64,000 nt of DNA from Brevibacterium sp. W7.2 (GTDB lineage: Bacteria > Actinomycetota > Actinomycetes > Actinomycetales > Brevibacteriaceae), in contig NZ_CP073089.1 of the NCBI RefSeq assembly GCF_018137945.1, positions 2,976,001-3,040,000 of the forward strand, given 5' to 3'. Position 1 is the first letter of the stretch, and every line of letters begins with the position of its first letter. A program made the position numbers and the translations under genes. This document shows, in pieces, positions 17,142 through 26,555 of this stretch. A model generated the notes under the pieces. The model made no database searches and was not told the origin of the DNA. It saw only the letters and a list, made by a program, of their open reading frames with translations.

Positions 17142-17831
17142 TCAGCGCTCCGCCCGGGTCATCATCCGCATCATCCACCACCGGCCGAGCGCGTAGAGGA
17201 CGATGCCGCCGCCGATGCTCAGCTGCCCCGGCAGACCGGTGAGGAGCGCGAGCGGGCGGACGCCGATGAGCAGGCCGAGGCCCATGCCGATGAGGGGAAG
17301 CCAGCTGAGGACCCGCACGGTGGCACGGGGTCCGGCCATCGCGATCCGCCGCTCCCGGCTCGCATCGAGGGCATCCCGCTGAGCAGCGGCGTAGCGGAGG
17401 ATCATGTCGGCCGCGGGCGCCCCCGACCGCTCAGAGACCGTCCACACCGCAGCCATCCCGGTGAGCACCTCGGCGGCCGCGGCGGGCAGACCCTGACCGC
17501 GGGCGGCGATCGCCCGCCCGGGATCGTCACCGAGCGCGATCGCCCGGGAGATCGGACGAAGGCGATCGTCCTGCCCGGCCAGCGTCGCCATCACCGCCTG
17601 CGGGGTCATCCCCACCTTGAGCAGATGCGCGCAGCTCTCCACCGCCCCGATCGCCCACAGCTGGTCGGCCTCGGCCTCCTCCCGTCCGCGCCGCGCCAGT
17701 GATCGCGGTCCCGGCGGGCCGCCTCGGCGAGGGTCTGCCGCCAGGAGCTGGGCCAAGCGCGCCCGCGGATCGGGTGGGGCCGCGAGCACGATCCCGGCGG
17801 CGATGAGCACGGCGACGGTGAGGACGATCAT
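17142..17831 (-). CDS. TadB-like pilus assembly membrane protein (T2SSF fold)
   Basis: 229 residues from ATG at 17831, which overlaps the CpaF stop (ATGA). It starts with a membrane helix (MIVLTVAVLIAAGIVLAAP), then an Arg/Pro-rich linker, a T2SSF domain (AVESCAHLLKVGMTPQAVMA … DMILRYAAAQRDALDASRER), and two C-terminal membrane helices. It pairs with TadC as the platform of the Tad secretion machine. Confidence 0.85.
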   Translation of the reverse strand: MIVLTVAVLIAAGIVLAAPPDPRARLAQLLAADPRRGGPPGPRSLARRGREEAEADQLWAIGAVESCAHLLKVGMTPQAVMATLAGQDDRLRPISRAIALGDDPGRAIAARGQGLPAAAAEVLTGMAAVWTVSERSGAPAADMILRYAAAQRDALDASRERRIAMAGPRATVRVLSWLPLIGMGLGLLIGVRPLALLTGLPGQLSIGGGIVLYALGRWWMMRMMTRAER

Positions 17832-18997
17832 GCCGACCGCGTCTCGAGGACGGCTTCGAAGCGGGCGAGCGCACGCCGGTTGAACTCCCCGGCCGACCGC
17901 GGGGAGGGTCGACCCCACACCGGTTCCATCGTCATCGTCTCCCCCTCCGGCCCGGTCGGGATCGCCAGCTCGGTGAGCCCGCGGTCGGAGCCGACCCGGC
18001 GGAGGTGGACGACGAGGTCGATCGCGGTCGCGAACTGCGCATGGACGGCCTGCGGACTCATCCCCGCGAGCGCCCCGAGCGCGGCCAGGCGACTGGGGAC
18101 CGCCTCGGCGGTGTTCGCGTGGATCGTCGCGCACCCGCCTTCGTGCCCGGTGTTGAGCGCGGTGAGCATGTCCCTGACCTCCGGACCGCGGCACTCCCCG
18201 ACGACGAGGCGGTCCGGACGCATCCGCAGGGCGTTGCGGACGAGATCGGTGAGCGTGACCTCGCCCCCGCCCTCGACATTGGCCTGCCGGGCCGAGAGCT
18301 GGACGACATGACCGTGGCCGATGATGAGCTCGCGGGAGTCCTCGACGACGACGATCCGGTGGGCGGGGTCGACGAGTCCGAGGAGCGCGCCGAGGAGGAC
18401 GGTCTTGCCGGTGCCCGTGCCCCCGGAGATGAGGATGTTCGCCCGCGAGCGCACCGCCTCGGCGAGGAGGTCGTGCACGGCGGCCGGGATGAAGCCGTCG
18501 CCGAGGAGGTCAGCGACGGTGAACCCGGACCGTCGAGGCACCCGGAAGGAGATCGTCGTGTGGTCCCCGGAGATCGGGGGGACGATCGCGTTCATCCGCA
18601 CCCCGTCGGGCAAGCGGACATCGACGAACGGACTCGAATCGTCGAGGCGACGCCCGCCGAGCGCGGCCAGGCGCACCGCGAGCGAGCGCACGTCGTCCTC
18701 GGAGCCGAGGGAGAGGTCGAGGCTGGTCGGCCCGGATCCGGTGTCGGCGAAGATCTCACGCGGGCCGTTGACGAAGACGTCGGTGGTGCCGGGCACCTCG
18801 AGCACGGCCTGGAGCGGACCGGCACCGGACAGCTGCGCGGACAGGCGGGTGACGAGATCGAGGAGGGCCGCCGAACCGAGCACCCGGCCGGTGCGCTGGA
18901 CCGCCTCGGCGACGGCGGCGGTCGTCACCGGTCCGGGATTGTCGAGCAGGGTCTTGCGGACCTCGGCGACGAGGGAGGCGTCGAGCCATTCGCTCAT
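17828..18997 (-). CDS. cpaF: Tad/type II secretion ATPase CpaF (TadA)
   Basis: 389 residues from ATG at 18997, which overlaps the ssd stop (ATGA); GTG at 19006 is the alternative. The C-terminal domain carries the Walker A ISGGTGTGKTVLLGALLG, an acidic RIVVVEDSRELI strand, a GECRGPEVRDMLTALNTGHE Walker B/His-box region, and the arginines expected of secretion NTPases. The hexamer hydrolyses ATP on the cytoplasmic side to extend Flp pili through TadB/TadC. An N-terminal domain (about 130 residues) precedes it. Length fits the actinobacterial family. Confidence 0.93.
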   Translation of the reverse strand: MSEWLDASLVAEVRKTLLDNPGPVTTAAVAEAVQRTGRVLGSAALLDLVTRLSAQLSGAGPLQAVLEVPGTTDVFVNGPREIFADTGSGPTSLDLSLGSEDDVRSLAVRLAALGGRRLDDSSPFVDVRLPDGVRMNAIVPPISGDHTTISFRVPRRSGFTVADLLGDGFIPAAVHDLLAEAVRSRANILISGGTGTGKTVLLGALLGLVDPAHRIVVVEDSRELIIGHGHVVQLSARQANVEGGGEVTLTDLVRNALRMRPDRLVVGECRGPEVRDMLTALNTGHEGGCATIHANTAEAVPSRLAALGALAGMSPQAVHAQFATAIDLVVHLRRVGSDRGLTELAIPTGPEGETMTMEPVWGRPSPRSAGEFNRRALARFEAVLETRSA

Positions 18998-20001
18998 CCG
19001 ACCCACTCCCCGAGGAGCCGATCGACGAGGCGGCCCAGGCGCGCCCCGCCGGGGATGCCCTCACCGCGGTCGACGGCGGCGGAGAGTCCGCGATCGTCGC
19101 GGATGCTGCCGGCCAGACCGAGTCCGATCGAGTCGGCGAGGAGGTCGGAGTCGAGGCCGCCGGCTCCGGTCTCCCGGACGACGAGGCGCACATCCGGGTG
19201 CGAGTGGGAGAGCCGTTTGGCCACCTGTGAGGCGGCGACCGCGGAGCGGACCCGAGCGGGGGCGACGAGGAGGACGTGGTGGCAGCGCCGCGTCCACTGC
19301 GGCGGTGCGTGGCGAGGCAGGTCGACGATGACGAGATCGAAGGCCTGACCGGCGGCAGCGAGGACGTCGTCGAACACCTCCGGGGCGAGATCGAGGGTGT
19401 CATCGCGTCCCCAGGAGAGGATCGCGAGTCCGTCGTGGACGGGCAGGGCGTGGCGCAGCGCCGAGGGGCGCAGCTGGCCGCGGGAGGCGCTGAGGTCCGC
19501 CCAGCGAGGGCCGGGCACCTGTTCGGCGCCGAGGACGAGGTCGAGTCCGCCGCCGAGCGGGTCGGCGTCGACGAGGACCGTCGAGACCTCCTTCGCGGCG
19601 CGTCTGGCCAGGGCGCTGGCGAGCACCGAGGCGCCCGCTCCCCCGCAGCCGGCGACGATGCCGACGGTCACCCCGGGAGTGACCGGGGGCTCGACGGCGG
19701 CGATGATCCGCTGGCTCAGCCATTCCGCGGCCGAGGGCAGCATCGCGAGCTGTTCGACGCCGAGGGTCGCGGCTCGCCGCCAGGCCGATGCGGGTTCGTC
19801 TCCGTCGAGGACGACGAGGATGCGGTCGGCGCGGTCGGTCATGGGGACCTCGCGGACGTCCTCGCCGAGGAGGATGAGCGCCGCGCCCTGCCAGCCGCCG
19901 GAGTCCGGTGGCAGCACCGTGAGCTCGATGCCGATGCTCTCGGCAACGCGGGCGCACTCCTCGGTGATGGCGCCGAGGTTGGTGATGAGGGCGATCTGCA
20001 T
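18994..20001 (-). CDS. ssd: CpaE/Ssd-like P-loop protein (septum-site determining family)
   Basis: 335 residues from ATG at 20001 (GGGGCAGG 8 nt upstream); GTG at 20007 is in frame. Residues 1–105 resemble a receiver-like domain; residues 110–131 (VTVGIVAGCGGAGASVLASA) form a deviant Walker A lacking the usual lysines, followed by VLVDADPLGGGLDLVLG and DLVIVDLPRH, as in MinD/ParA-type ATPases. In mycobacteria the homologue Ssd heads the Tad locus and affects septation; in other phyla CpaE localises the pilus. It is the first gene of the ssd-cpaF-tadB-tadC operon. Confidence 0.8.
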   Translation of the reverse strand: MQIALITNLGAITEECARVAESIGIELTVLPPDSGGWQGAALILLGEDVREVPMTDRADRILVVLDGDEPASAWRRAATLGVEQLAMLPSAAEWLSQRIIAAVEPPVTPGVTVGIVAGCGGAGASVLASALARRAAKEVSTVLVDADPLGGGLDLVLGAEQVPGPRWADLSASRGQLRPSALRHALPVHDGLAILSWGRDDTLDLAPEVFDDVLAAAGQAFDLVIVDLPRHAPPQWTRRCHHVLLVAPARVRSAVAASQVAKRLSHSHPDVRLVVRETGAGGLDSDLLADSIGLGLAGSIRDDRGLSAAVDRGEGIPGGARLGRLVDRLLGEWVG

Positions 20002-20068
20002 GCGCACAGCCTGCCCCCGGCGGTCCCCTCCCCGCCAGGGTCGGGAGTGGGCCTGTGGACAGAGCGGA

Positions 20069-20113
20069 GAAGGGGCGGCTCCTGTGCATCTGAGTCACAG
20101 GAGCCGCCCCTTC
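20069..20113 (-). terminator. Hairpin terminator of the large low-complexity gene
   Basis: A perfect 18-bp stem (20069–20086 with 20096–20113) with a 9-nt loop lies 107 bp past the stop of the 20220–23444 gene and just upstream of ssd. It should separate these two same-strand units. Confidence 0.8.
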
Positions 20114-20197
20114 GGCGACGATGCGCGCATCACCACTGGTGACGGCGCTGAGCGTGGACGGCCCGGGCGGGATCGACCCGCGCTGTGCGCTGGGCCC

Positions 20198-20206
20198 GTC
20201 CACAGG
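20198..20206. promoter_or_regulatory. GTCCACAGG 9-mer upstream of ssd operon
   Basis: GTCCACAGG (20198–20206), with its extended context GTCCACAGGCCCAGC…ACACGAGT, repeats the block at 11931–11955 ahead of the pilin genes; a further CCTGTGGAC lies at 20052–20060. Confidence 0.35.
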
Positions 20207-20219
20207 CCCAGCACACGAG

Positions 20220-23200
20220 TCAGCCGCGCTGGATGCCCTCGATGTTGCGCAGCAGGCCCTCCTTGCCGTCGGAATCGCGGACCGTGAACGTCGTTCCGCG
20301 ATCCTCGAGCGCGAGGAACCATTCGCCGGGGTAGATCGTGAAGACCGGCAGGCCGGTCTTCTCGTCGACGGCCTCCCGCGGCTCGGGCACGGCGAACCAG
20401 AAGGCCTGGATGACCCCCCGCTCACCCTCGTCCGCACCGCTGCGGTCGCTCGAGGCAGCCGCATCGGTCGACGCCGAGTCGGCAGACGAGGCACCCGTGC
20501 CGGCCGCAGGCGCACCGGTGCGGGCGTCCCTGTCGGAGTCCTCCCGGTAGTTCGCCATCGGCACGTACTGCGTCGGCTCGTCCGAGTCGGGCGGAGTCGT
20601 CCGCTCGCTGCTTCCGCTGCCAGCAGCACCGTCGCGCTCGCTCGGGGCGGCGGAGCGGGTGGTGTCCGTGCGGGCAGTGTCCGCCCCGGCTTCCGTGCGG
20701 GCAGAGTCGGTGCCCGCGGTTTCCGTGCGATCAGCGTCCGTGCCCGCGGTTGCGGTGCGGTCGCCACCGGATGCGGCAACGTCCCGGACGGCGGCCGCGT
20801 CGAATCGCGCAGTCGCGTCATCATCCCGGGTGACATCGGCGTCCGTGCCGGCCGACGGGCCAGCTGTCGCCGAGTCTCCACCTGCGGAGCCGCCCGCGGC
20901 CGCGGTCGTCGCGCCGGCAGCTCCCGTCGCGGAGCTCGAGGAGTCCGACGACCGGCGGTCGTCGGCGACATCGGTGCCGGTCGGATCGGCGCCGGGCGCC
21001 TCATCGATGTGTCCGTCAGCGGTGACGACGGTCGCCTCCGTCGTGCGGATGTTCGTCTCATCGCCGTCCGGGGTCGCCGTCTCGTCGACGACGGTCGTCT
21101 CGGTGCTCTCCTCGGTCACACCGCCGGGGCCGCCGACGAAGATCCCCATCGGACCGGGACCCGGCTCGTCCTCGCCGGTCGCTGTCGAGGAGGCCACGGT
21201 GTTGCCGTCGGCGAACCGGGCCGCTGCGGTGGTCTCGGAATCAGCGGGCGTTCGGTCCCCTGCGGATTCGTAGCTCGTGGCCGTCGCCGACCTCTCCGCA
21301 TCCGTCTGCCCGGTGCCGCGTGCCGCCTCGGTGGCCGTCGAGGCCGACCCTGACGTGGCCGATTCTCCTGTCGCCGAGGCGGTCGTGGCCGAGTCCGCGT
21401 CAGGTGCGGCGTGGCGTCCGCGGCGACGTTCGGACACCGAGGTGATCCGCTCCGAGCCGGCGTCCGCCGAATCGTCGTTCCTCACGGCCTTGCTGATCGC
21501 GACGGTGTCATCGGGTCCGCGCTCGGCGGACCGATCCGAGGTGTCGCCGCCCGCGACAGCACCGTCAGAGACAGCACTGTCGGCACCACCACGGTCGGCG
21601 GTGCCGGCTTCCGAGGCAGCCCGGTCGGCAGGCACACCGTCTGCTCCGGCGCTGTCACTCGTCGAGACGTCGCCGGATCGCGTCGAGGCGGCCCCGGCAG
21701 CGACTGCCGCACCGGCAGCCCCGGCGGCTACTGACGCACCTGCGGCGACACCGGCATTGTCGGAGCCACGGTGGTCATCCTGGCCGGAATCACGGCGGTC
21801 ACCCTGGCCGGCGTCGGTTGCGCGACCGTCGGTTCCGGCGGCCCCGGCACCGGTCGGATCATCGCCGACGAGCGGTTCGTCCGAGACCACGGTCTCCGAT
21901 TCCCACGACTCCTCCTCGCGCTGCGCACCGAACCCGAAGGTCTGGGTCGGCTCGCTCTGCGAATGCTGAGGATCGCGCGGATGCTGAGCGCCGAGGTAGG
22001 TCTGTCCCGACCCGGTGCTCTGCACCGACTGCTCCTCGGATCCGGCAGCCGGCGGGGCGAAGGACGAATCCGACCGCCCCGCGGAACCGCTGTAGTCCGA
22101 CGACGGGTAGGAGTGACGCCCTGCGTGTCCCTGTTCGCCGCCGGTGGGCTGGGCGGAATACCCCGGCTGGTCGGAGGCGCCGGTGGCACCGTATCCCTGT
22201 CCGTGTGCCGTGGGATCCGCGGTGAACTGCTGCTGGCCCTGGGGGTCGAATGAGCCCGACCCGGACTGGCTGTCGAACTGACCCGACTGGCCACCAACCT
22301 GCTCCTGGCCCTGTCCACCGAACTGGCCCTGCGCACCGAACTGACCCTGCGGTCCCGGCTGGCCCTGTGCGCCCCAGCCGTCCTGGCCGGGTGCGCTGCC
22401 GAATGCGGCAGCCTGAGCGCCGGGCACATTGGCCTGGGGAGCCGGGTGCTGTGCCCGCTTGCCCACCGGTCGCGCCTTGGGGTGCGCCTGGACGCTCTCG
22501 CGCGCGTCGAATTCCTTGCCGAAGAACGGCAGCATCGTGAAGACCCCGGCGAAGAACGCCACGAGAGCGGCGAAGAACGCGAGGTAGGCACCGACATGCC
22601 AGTACGGCACCGAGGTGACGAGATCGACGAACGCGTACGTGAACGCGACGGCGGCGAGCACGGAGATGAACTGGTCGATACCGAGCGATCCGACCCGCAG
22701 GCCGCCGTTGCCGAGCTTGTTGACGAGCACCGCCGCGACGATGAGGAGGATCGCGAGCACATTGAAGACGAGAGTGCCCATCGCATCGATGTTCCACGAC
22801 CACAGCGGCAGCGGGATGAACTCGAACCTCTTGAACGGGACGAAGAGAACGATGAGAGCGAGCAGTCCCGCGAAGAGCAGGAAGAGATCACGCAGCGTCA
22901 GCGGGCCGATGAGGCCGGGACCCGAGCGCCGTGGTCGCTGCTGCCCGGGCGCTCCCGGCCCGAACTGGGCGGGACCCGACCCGTACTGCGATGGTCCGGA
23001 GCCGTACTGCGACGGTCCGGAGCCGTACTGTCCCGGACCCGCACCGTACTGCGACGGTCCTGAACCGTACTGAGCCGGACCTGACCCGTACTGGGAGGGG
23101 CCCGAGCCATAAGGCCCTGGCTGAGCACCGGGCTGGCCGCCGGCGGGCGGCCCGTACGCTGATGGACCGGAACCGTACTGGGCAGATCCGTACTGACCCG

Positions 23201-23444
23201 ATCCGGCCTGGGCAGCTCCGGGCTGTCCGGAACCGTACTGTCCCGGCTGACCGCCCTGCCCGGGACCGTACTGTCCGGGGCCGGAACCGTACTGTCCGGC
23301 GCCGGCGGGCTGACCGCCGAACTGCTGACCGCCGTAGGCTCCCGCCTGTCCCGCAGGCGGCTGATTGTTCGGCCCTGCATTCGGCGCGTTCTGGTCATGC
23401 CACGGCGGCACTCCCTGGCCGTTGGGGTATTGCGGCGAACTCAT
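20220..23444 (-). CDS. Large low-complexity membrane protein, function unknown
   Basis: 1074 residues from ATG at 23444 (GGAG upstream). Residues 1–180 are Pro/Gly/Gln/Tyr-rich and include a run of at least seven YGSGPSQ/YGSGPAQ heptads. Residues 183–311 hold four membrane helices with short loops. Residues 315–955 are a very long Ser/Thr/Ala/Asp/Gly-rich stretch, probably disordered. The last 115 residues form a small folded domain (VIQAFWFAVPEPREAV, FTIYPGEWFLALEDRG). The ends suggest an envelope protein with a flexible cytoplasmic or extracellular region, but I cannot place it in a characterised family. It is divergent from acs. Confidence 0.8.
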   Translation of the reverse strand: MSSPQYPNGQGVPPWHDQNAPNAGPNNQPPAGQAGAYGGQQFGGQPAGAGQYGSGPGQYGPGQGGQPGQYGSGQPGAAQAGSGQYGSAQYGSGPSAYGPPAGGQPGAQPGPYGSGPSQYGSGPAQYGSGPSQYGAGPGQYGSGPSQYGSGPSQYGSGPAQFGPGAPGQQRPRRSGPGLIGPLTLRDLFLLFAGLLALIVLFVPFKRFEFIPLPLWSWNIDAMGTLVFNVLAILLIVAAVLVNKLGNGGLRVGSLGIDQFISVLAAVAFTYAFVDLVTSVPYWHVGAYLAFFAALVAFFAGVFTMLPFFGKEFDARESVQAHPKARPVGKRAQHPAPQANVPGAQAAAFGSAPGQDGWGAQGQPGPQGQFGAQGQFGGQGQEQVGGQSGQFDSQSGSGSFDPQGQQQFTADPTAHGQGYGATGASDQPGYSAQPTGGEQGHAGRHSYPSSDYSGSAGRSDSSFAPPAAGSEEQSVQSTGSGQTYLGAQHPRDPQHSQSEPTQTFGFGAQREEESWESETVVSDEPLVGDDPTGAGAAGTDGRATDAGQGDRRDSGQDDHRGSDNAGVAAGASVAAGAAGAAVAAGAASTRSGDVSTSDSAGADGVPADRAASEAGTADRGGADSAVSDGAVAGGDTSDRSAERGPDDTVAISKAVRNDDSADAGSERITSVSERRRGRHAAPDADSATTASATGESATSGSASTATEAARGTGQTDAERSATATSYESAGDRTPADSETTAAARFADGNTVASSTATGEDEPGPGPMGIFVGGPGGVTEESTETTVVDETATPDGDETNIRTTEATVVTADGHIDEAPGADPTGTDVADDRRSSDSSSSATGAAGATTAAAGGSAGGDSATAGPSAGTDADVTRDDDATARFDAAAVRDVAASGGDRTATAGTDADRTETAGTDSARTEAGADTARTDTTRSAAPSERDGAAGSGSSERTTPPDSDEPTQYVPMANYREDSDRDARTGAPAAGTGASSADSASTDAAASSDRSGADEGERGVIQAFWFAVPEPREAVDEKTGLPVFTIYPGEWFLALEDRGTTFTVRDSDGKEGLLRNIEGIQRG
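22960..23110 (-). repeat. In-frame heptad-coding tandem repeat
   Basis: About seven 21-bp units encode YGSGPSQ, YGSGPAQ or YGAGPGQ within the N-terminal region of the 1074-residue protein. The arrangement suggests recombination-prone length variation. Confidence 0.8.
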
Positions 23445-23641
23445 CGCGGGCTCCAGTCGATCGGGGAACAAGGTCATGTCTGCAGCGTCCATCACCGCAG
23501 GCCTAGGGCCATCCTTGCAGACCTCGGCCCTCATGTGCAGTCATTCGACACCGACAGTCCCCTTGTCCGACCGCCGGCGACCGTGCGAACCCGGCAAGTC
23601 TTAGCACAGCAGGGTGCCGATGACTACCCCCGACTGACGCT

Positions 23642-23656
23642 GTTCAGCGCCTGAAC
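23642..23656. promoter_or_regulatory. Inverted repeat upstream of acs
   Basis: GTTCAG-CGC-CTGAAC is a 6-bp dyad centred 85 bp before the acs ATG, ahead of a candidate TATACA −10 at 23684–23689. It may bind a regulator of acetate use. The rest of the 23445–23733 divergent region shows nothing definite. Confidence 0.35.
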
Positions 23657-23733
23657 GGCGGTGACCGCACCGCCTGGCCCGGGTATACAGTGCAGAGAGA
23701 ATCTTCGTTCCATCAAAGAAGCCGGAGGGAATC

Positions 23734-25668
23734 ATGACCGACAGCACCGAGGCGACCGAAACCTTCGCCCCGCCCGAGGAGTTCGCGGCCGCAGCCAACG
23801 TCAAGGCAGACGCCTATGAGCGCGGTTCCGACGACTTCGAAGCGTTCTGGGCGGAGCAGTCGCGTGACCTCGTCGATTGGCAGCAGGACTTCACCGAGGT
23901 GCTCGACTGGTCGAATCCGCCCTTCGCGAAGTGGTTCGCCGACGGCAAGCTCAACGTCGCCTACAACGCGCTCGACCGTCATGTGCTCGCCGGCAACGGC
24001 GACCGGGTCGCCATCAAGTTCGAAGGCGAACCCGGCGATTCCCGTGAATACACCTATGCCGAGCTCCTCGCCGAGGTGTCGAAGGCGGCGAACACGCTCA
24101 CCGAGCTCGGCGTCAAAGCCGGCGATCGCGTGGCGATCTACCTGCCGATGATTCCCGAAGCGGTCATCGCGATGCTCGCGTCGGCCCGCCTCGGCGCTGC
24201 TCATTCCGTCGTCTTCGGCGGGTTCTCCGCCGATGCGCTGCGCTCGCGGATCATCGACGCCGAGGCGCGGGTCGTCATCACCGCCGACGGCAGCTACCGT
24301 CGCGGGAAGGAGACGAGCCTCAAACCCGCCGTCGACGAGGCCCTGTCGACGGGAGACACCCCGGTCGAATCCGTCCTCGTCGTCCGCCGCACCGGCCAGG
24401 ACGTCGACTTCACCGAGGGCCGCGACATGTGGTGGCACGACACCGTGGAGAAGGCGAGCCCCGAGCACGAGGCGGAGTTCTTCGACGCGGAGAACCCTCT
24501 GTTCATCCTCTACACCTCCGGCACGACGGGCAAGCCCAAGGGCATCCTCCACACCTCGGGCGGATACCTCACGCAGGTCCTCTACACGATGAAGGCCGTC
24601 TTCGATGCGAAGCCGGAGACCGACGTCTTCTGGTGCACCGCCGATGTCGGATGGATCACCGGACACTCCTACGTCGCCTACGGCCCGCTGGCCATGGGCA
24701 TGACCCAGGTGATCTACGAAGGCACCCCCGACACTCCCGATCAGGGTCGCTGGTGGGAGATCGTCGAGAAGAACAAGGTGACGACCCTCTATGCGGCACC
24801 GACGGCGATCCGCACGTTCATGAAGTGGGGTGAGGACATCCCCGCGAAGTACGACCTGTCCAGCCTGCGCCTGCTCGGCAGCGTCGGCGAACCGATCAAC
24901 CCCGAGGCCTGGCGCTGGTACAACCGGGTCATCGGCGGCGGTCGCTGCCCGATCGTCGACACGTGGTGGCAGACGGAGACCGGCGCCCACATGATCGCGC
25001 CGCTGCCCGGCGTGCTCGCGACCAAACCGGGGTCGGCTCAGCGTCCGATCCCCGGCATCGCCGTCGACGTCGTCGACGACACCGGTGAGAACCCGGCCGG
25101 ACCCGAAGGCGGCCTCCTCGTCATCCGCCAGCCGTGGCCGTCGATGCTGCGCGGGATCTGGAAGGACCCCGAGCGCTTCAAGGAGACCTACTGGTCGCGG
25201 TTCCCCGACACGTACTTCGCCGGTGACGGGGCGCGCCGCGACGAAGACGGGGACATCTGGTTCCTCGGCCGGGTCGATGACGTCATGAACGTCTCCGGCC
25301 ATCGGCTCTCGACCGCTGAGATCGAGTCCGCGCTCGTCGCCCATCCCTCCGTCGCCGAGGCGGCGGTCGTCGGTGCGGCCGACGACACGACCGGGCAGGC
25401 CGTCATCGCGTTCGTCATCACCGTCGGCGGAGTCGAGGACAGCCCGGAGACCGCCGAGGAGCTGCGCCAGTTCGTCGGCAAGGAGATCGGACCGATCGCC
25501 AAGCCCAAGCAGGTGCACATCGTCTCCGAGCTGCCGAAGACCCGGTCGGGCAAGATCATGCGGCGCCTGCTCAAGGATGTCGCCGAGAACCGCGAGGTCG
25601 GGGACGCCACGACCCTCGCCGATTCCTCGGTGATGAAGCTCATCGAGGAATCGGTGGCGAAGTCCTGA
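23734..25668 (+). CDS. acs: Acetyl-CoA synthetase (AMP-forming)
   Basis: 644 residues from ATG at 23734. The adenylation motif [15 protein letters not shown] begins at residue 260, the [10 protein letters not shown] motif follows, and the C-terminal SGKIMRR carries the lysine (about residue 608) that is acetylated in related enzymes to shut off activity. The N-terminal ACAS domain ([10 protein letters not shown]) is present. It activates acetate to acetyl-AMP and then acetyl-CoA in the cytoplasm. Preference for propionate cannot be excluded. Length fits the family. A sirtuin-type deacylase lies elsewhere in the window (53688–54602), but linkage to this enzyme is only a possibility. Confidence 0.95.
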   Translation: MTDSTEATETFAPPEEFAAAANVKADAYERGSDDFEAFWAEQSRDLVDWQQDFTEVLDWSNPPFAKWFADGKLNVAYNALDRHVLAGNGDRVAIKFEGEPGDSREYTYAELLAEVSKAANTLTELGVKAGDRVAIYLPMIPEAVIAMLASARLGAAHSVVFGGFSADALRSRIIDAEARVVITADGSYRRGKETSLKPAVDEALSTGDTPVESVLVVRRTGQDVDFTEGRDMWWHDTVEKASPEHEAEFFDAENPLFILYTSGTTGKPKGILHTSGGYLTQVLYTMKAVFDAKPETDVFWCTADVGWITGHSYVAYGPLAMGMTQVIYEGTPDTPDQGRWWEIVEKNKVTTLYAAPTAIRTFMKWGEDIPAKYDLSSLRLLGSVGEPINPEAWRWYNRVIGGGRCPIVDTWWQTETGAHMIAPLPGVLATKPGSAQRPIPGIAVDVVDDTGENPAGPEGGLLVIRQPWPSMLRGIWKDPERFKETYWSRFPDTYFAGDGARRDEDGDIWFLGRVDDVMNVSGHRLSTAEIESALVAHPSVAEAAVVGAADDTTGQAVIAFVITVGGVEDSPETAEELRQFVGKEIGPIAKPKQVHIVSELPKTRSGKIMRRLLKDVAENREVGDATTLADSSVMKLIEESVAKS

Positions 25669-25782
25669 TCCGACGGTGGGATCGGCGCGGGCCGAATTCA
25701 GTCCGCAACGTCTTTGGCGAGCACGAACGTTGAGACTACTCTTAAGGAAGATTGTCACACCGTTCTGTCGATAGGAGCACTC

Positions 25783-26190
25783 ATGGCCGAGAGGTCGATC
25801 AGCGAACTGATCAAGGACATCGGCGACGATTCCAAGGCGATCGCCGAGGAGGAGCTCGCCCTGGCGAAGGCCGAGGCCACCGCCGGTGCGAAGAATCTGG
25901 GCATCGGTTCGGCACTCGCGCTCGTCGCCCTGTTCTTCCTGTTCCTGTCATCGTTCATGGTGATCTTCGCCGGCGCCTCGGCGTTCCGTGAGGGACTCGG
26001 ATGGCCGTGGTGGGGAAGCTTCCTCATGATCTTCGGCATCCTCGCGGTGCTCGCAATCATCCTTGTGCTCATCGCGGTGCCGATCCTCAAGAAGGGCAAC
26101 CCGGTGCCCGGCGGGGCGATCGCCTCGGCGCAGGCACTCGTCGCCGCCGTCAAGCGGGCCCTGAAGAACCCCTCCGGCCCCCGCTACTGA
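25783..26190 (+). CDS. Holin-3/YqjE-like small membrane protein
   Basis: 135 residues from ATG at 25783 with AGGAG upstream. A charged amphipathic N-terminus (ISELIKDIGDDSKAIAEEELALAKAEA) is followed by two membrane helices (IGSALALVALFFLFLSSFMVIFA and FLMIFGILAVLAIILVLIAVPIL). This is the layout of the 'phage holin family' (actinobacterial holin-X, YqjE-related) proteins, which in chromosomes are not phage genes; their role is unknown, perhaps membrane or envelope maintenance. It follows acs by 114 bp and ends before a hairpin-rich region. Confidence 0.8.
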   Translation: MAERSISELIKDIGDDSKAIAEEELALAKAEATAGAKNLGIGSALALVALFFLFLSSFMVIFAGASAFREGLGWPWWGSFLMIFGILAVLAIILVLIAVPILKKGNPVPGGAIASAQALVAAVKRALKNPSGPRY

Positions 26191-26555
26191 GCCGGTGCCC
26201 CGCGACCGGGGCACCGACAGCAAGCAGGCGAATGGCGCCGAGACTCCCCCGGGAGCTCGGCGCCATTCGCGTCCCACCCGGGTTCGCCTCGCGTCGCGTC
26301 CGGCAGGCACTGCCTGCGCGACTCGCCGGCAGCGCCGAGATCGTGTCGGCCAGAAGTACTCGCGCGGTCGACAAGTTGTGGGGCATTTCGACTTTTCGCC
26401 ATCATTCACTGTCAGCGCGAAACCTCTGACCGGCAGAACGACGTTTCGCCAGCAGAACGACATTTGCCCACCCACGTCCCCGCGGGGACGTTTCGGTGGA
26501 GCCCACCCACCGAGGCGGCTCCGGGCCTGCGAAGCCCTCCCCCGAGACCGCGTCC
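26191..26555. other. 365-bp gene-free region between convergent genes
   Basis: It contains the terminator hairpins and, from about 26340, AT-richer DNA including a GTGGGGCATTTCGACTTTT block at 26380–26398 that resembles a block near 62474. I see no convincing ORF. Confidence 0.6.
26228..26270. terminator. Hairpin terminator between convergent genes
   Basis: A 15-bp perfect stem (26228–26242 with 26256–26270) with a 13-nt loop, preceded by a smaller hairpin at 26194–26213. It lies between the holin-like gene and the Nudix gene, which converge. Confidence 0.75.

Noticed and set aside
20220-23444. Plus-strand frames over the large low-complexity gene
   Set aside because: The minus frame contains a clear membrane domain and a folded C-terminus; the plus frames are repeat shadows.
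23713-25758. Long open frame antisense to acs (about 681 codons)
   Set aside because: Shadow of the acs codon pattern; no motifs and no plausible ribosome site.
25783-26190. Phage holin or prophage remnant
   Set aside because: The family is common on actinobacterial chromosomes; no lysin, capsid, integrase or other phage genes are near.
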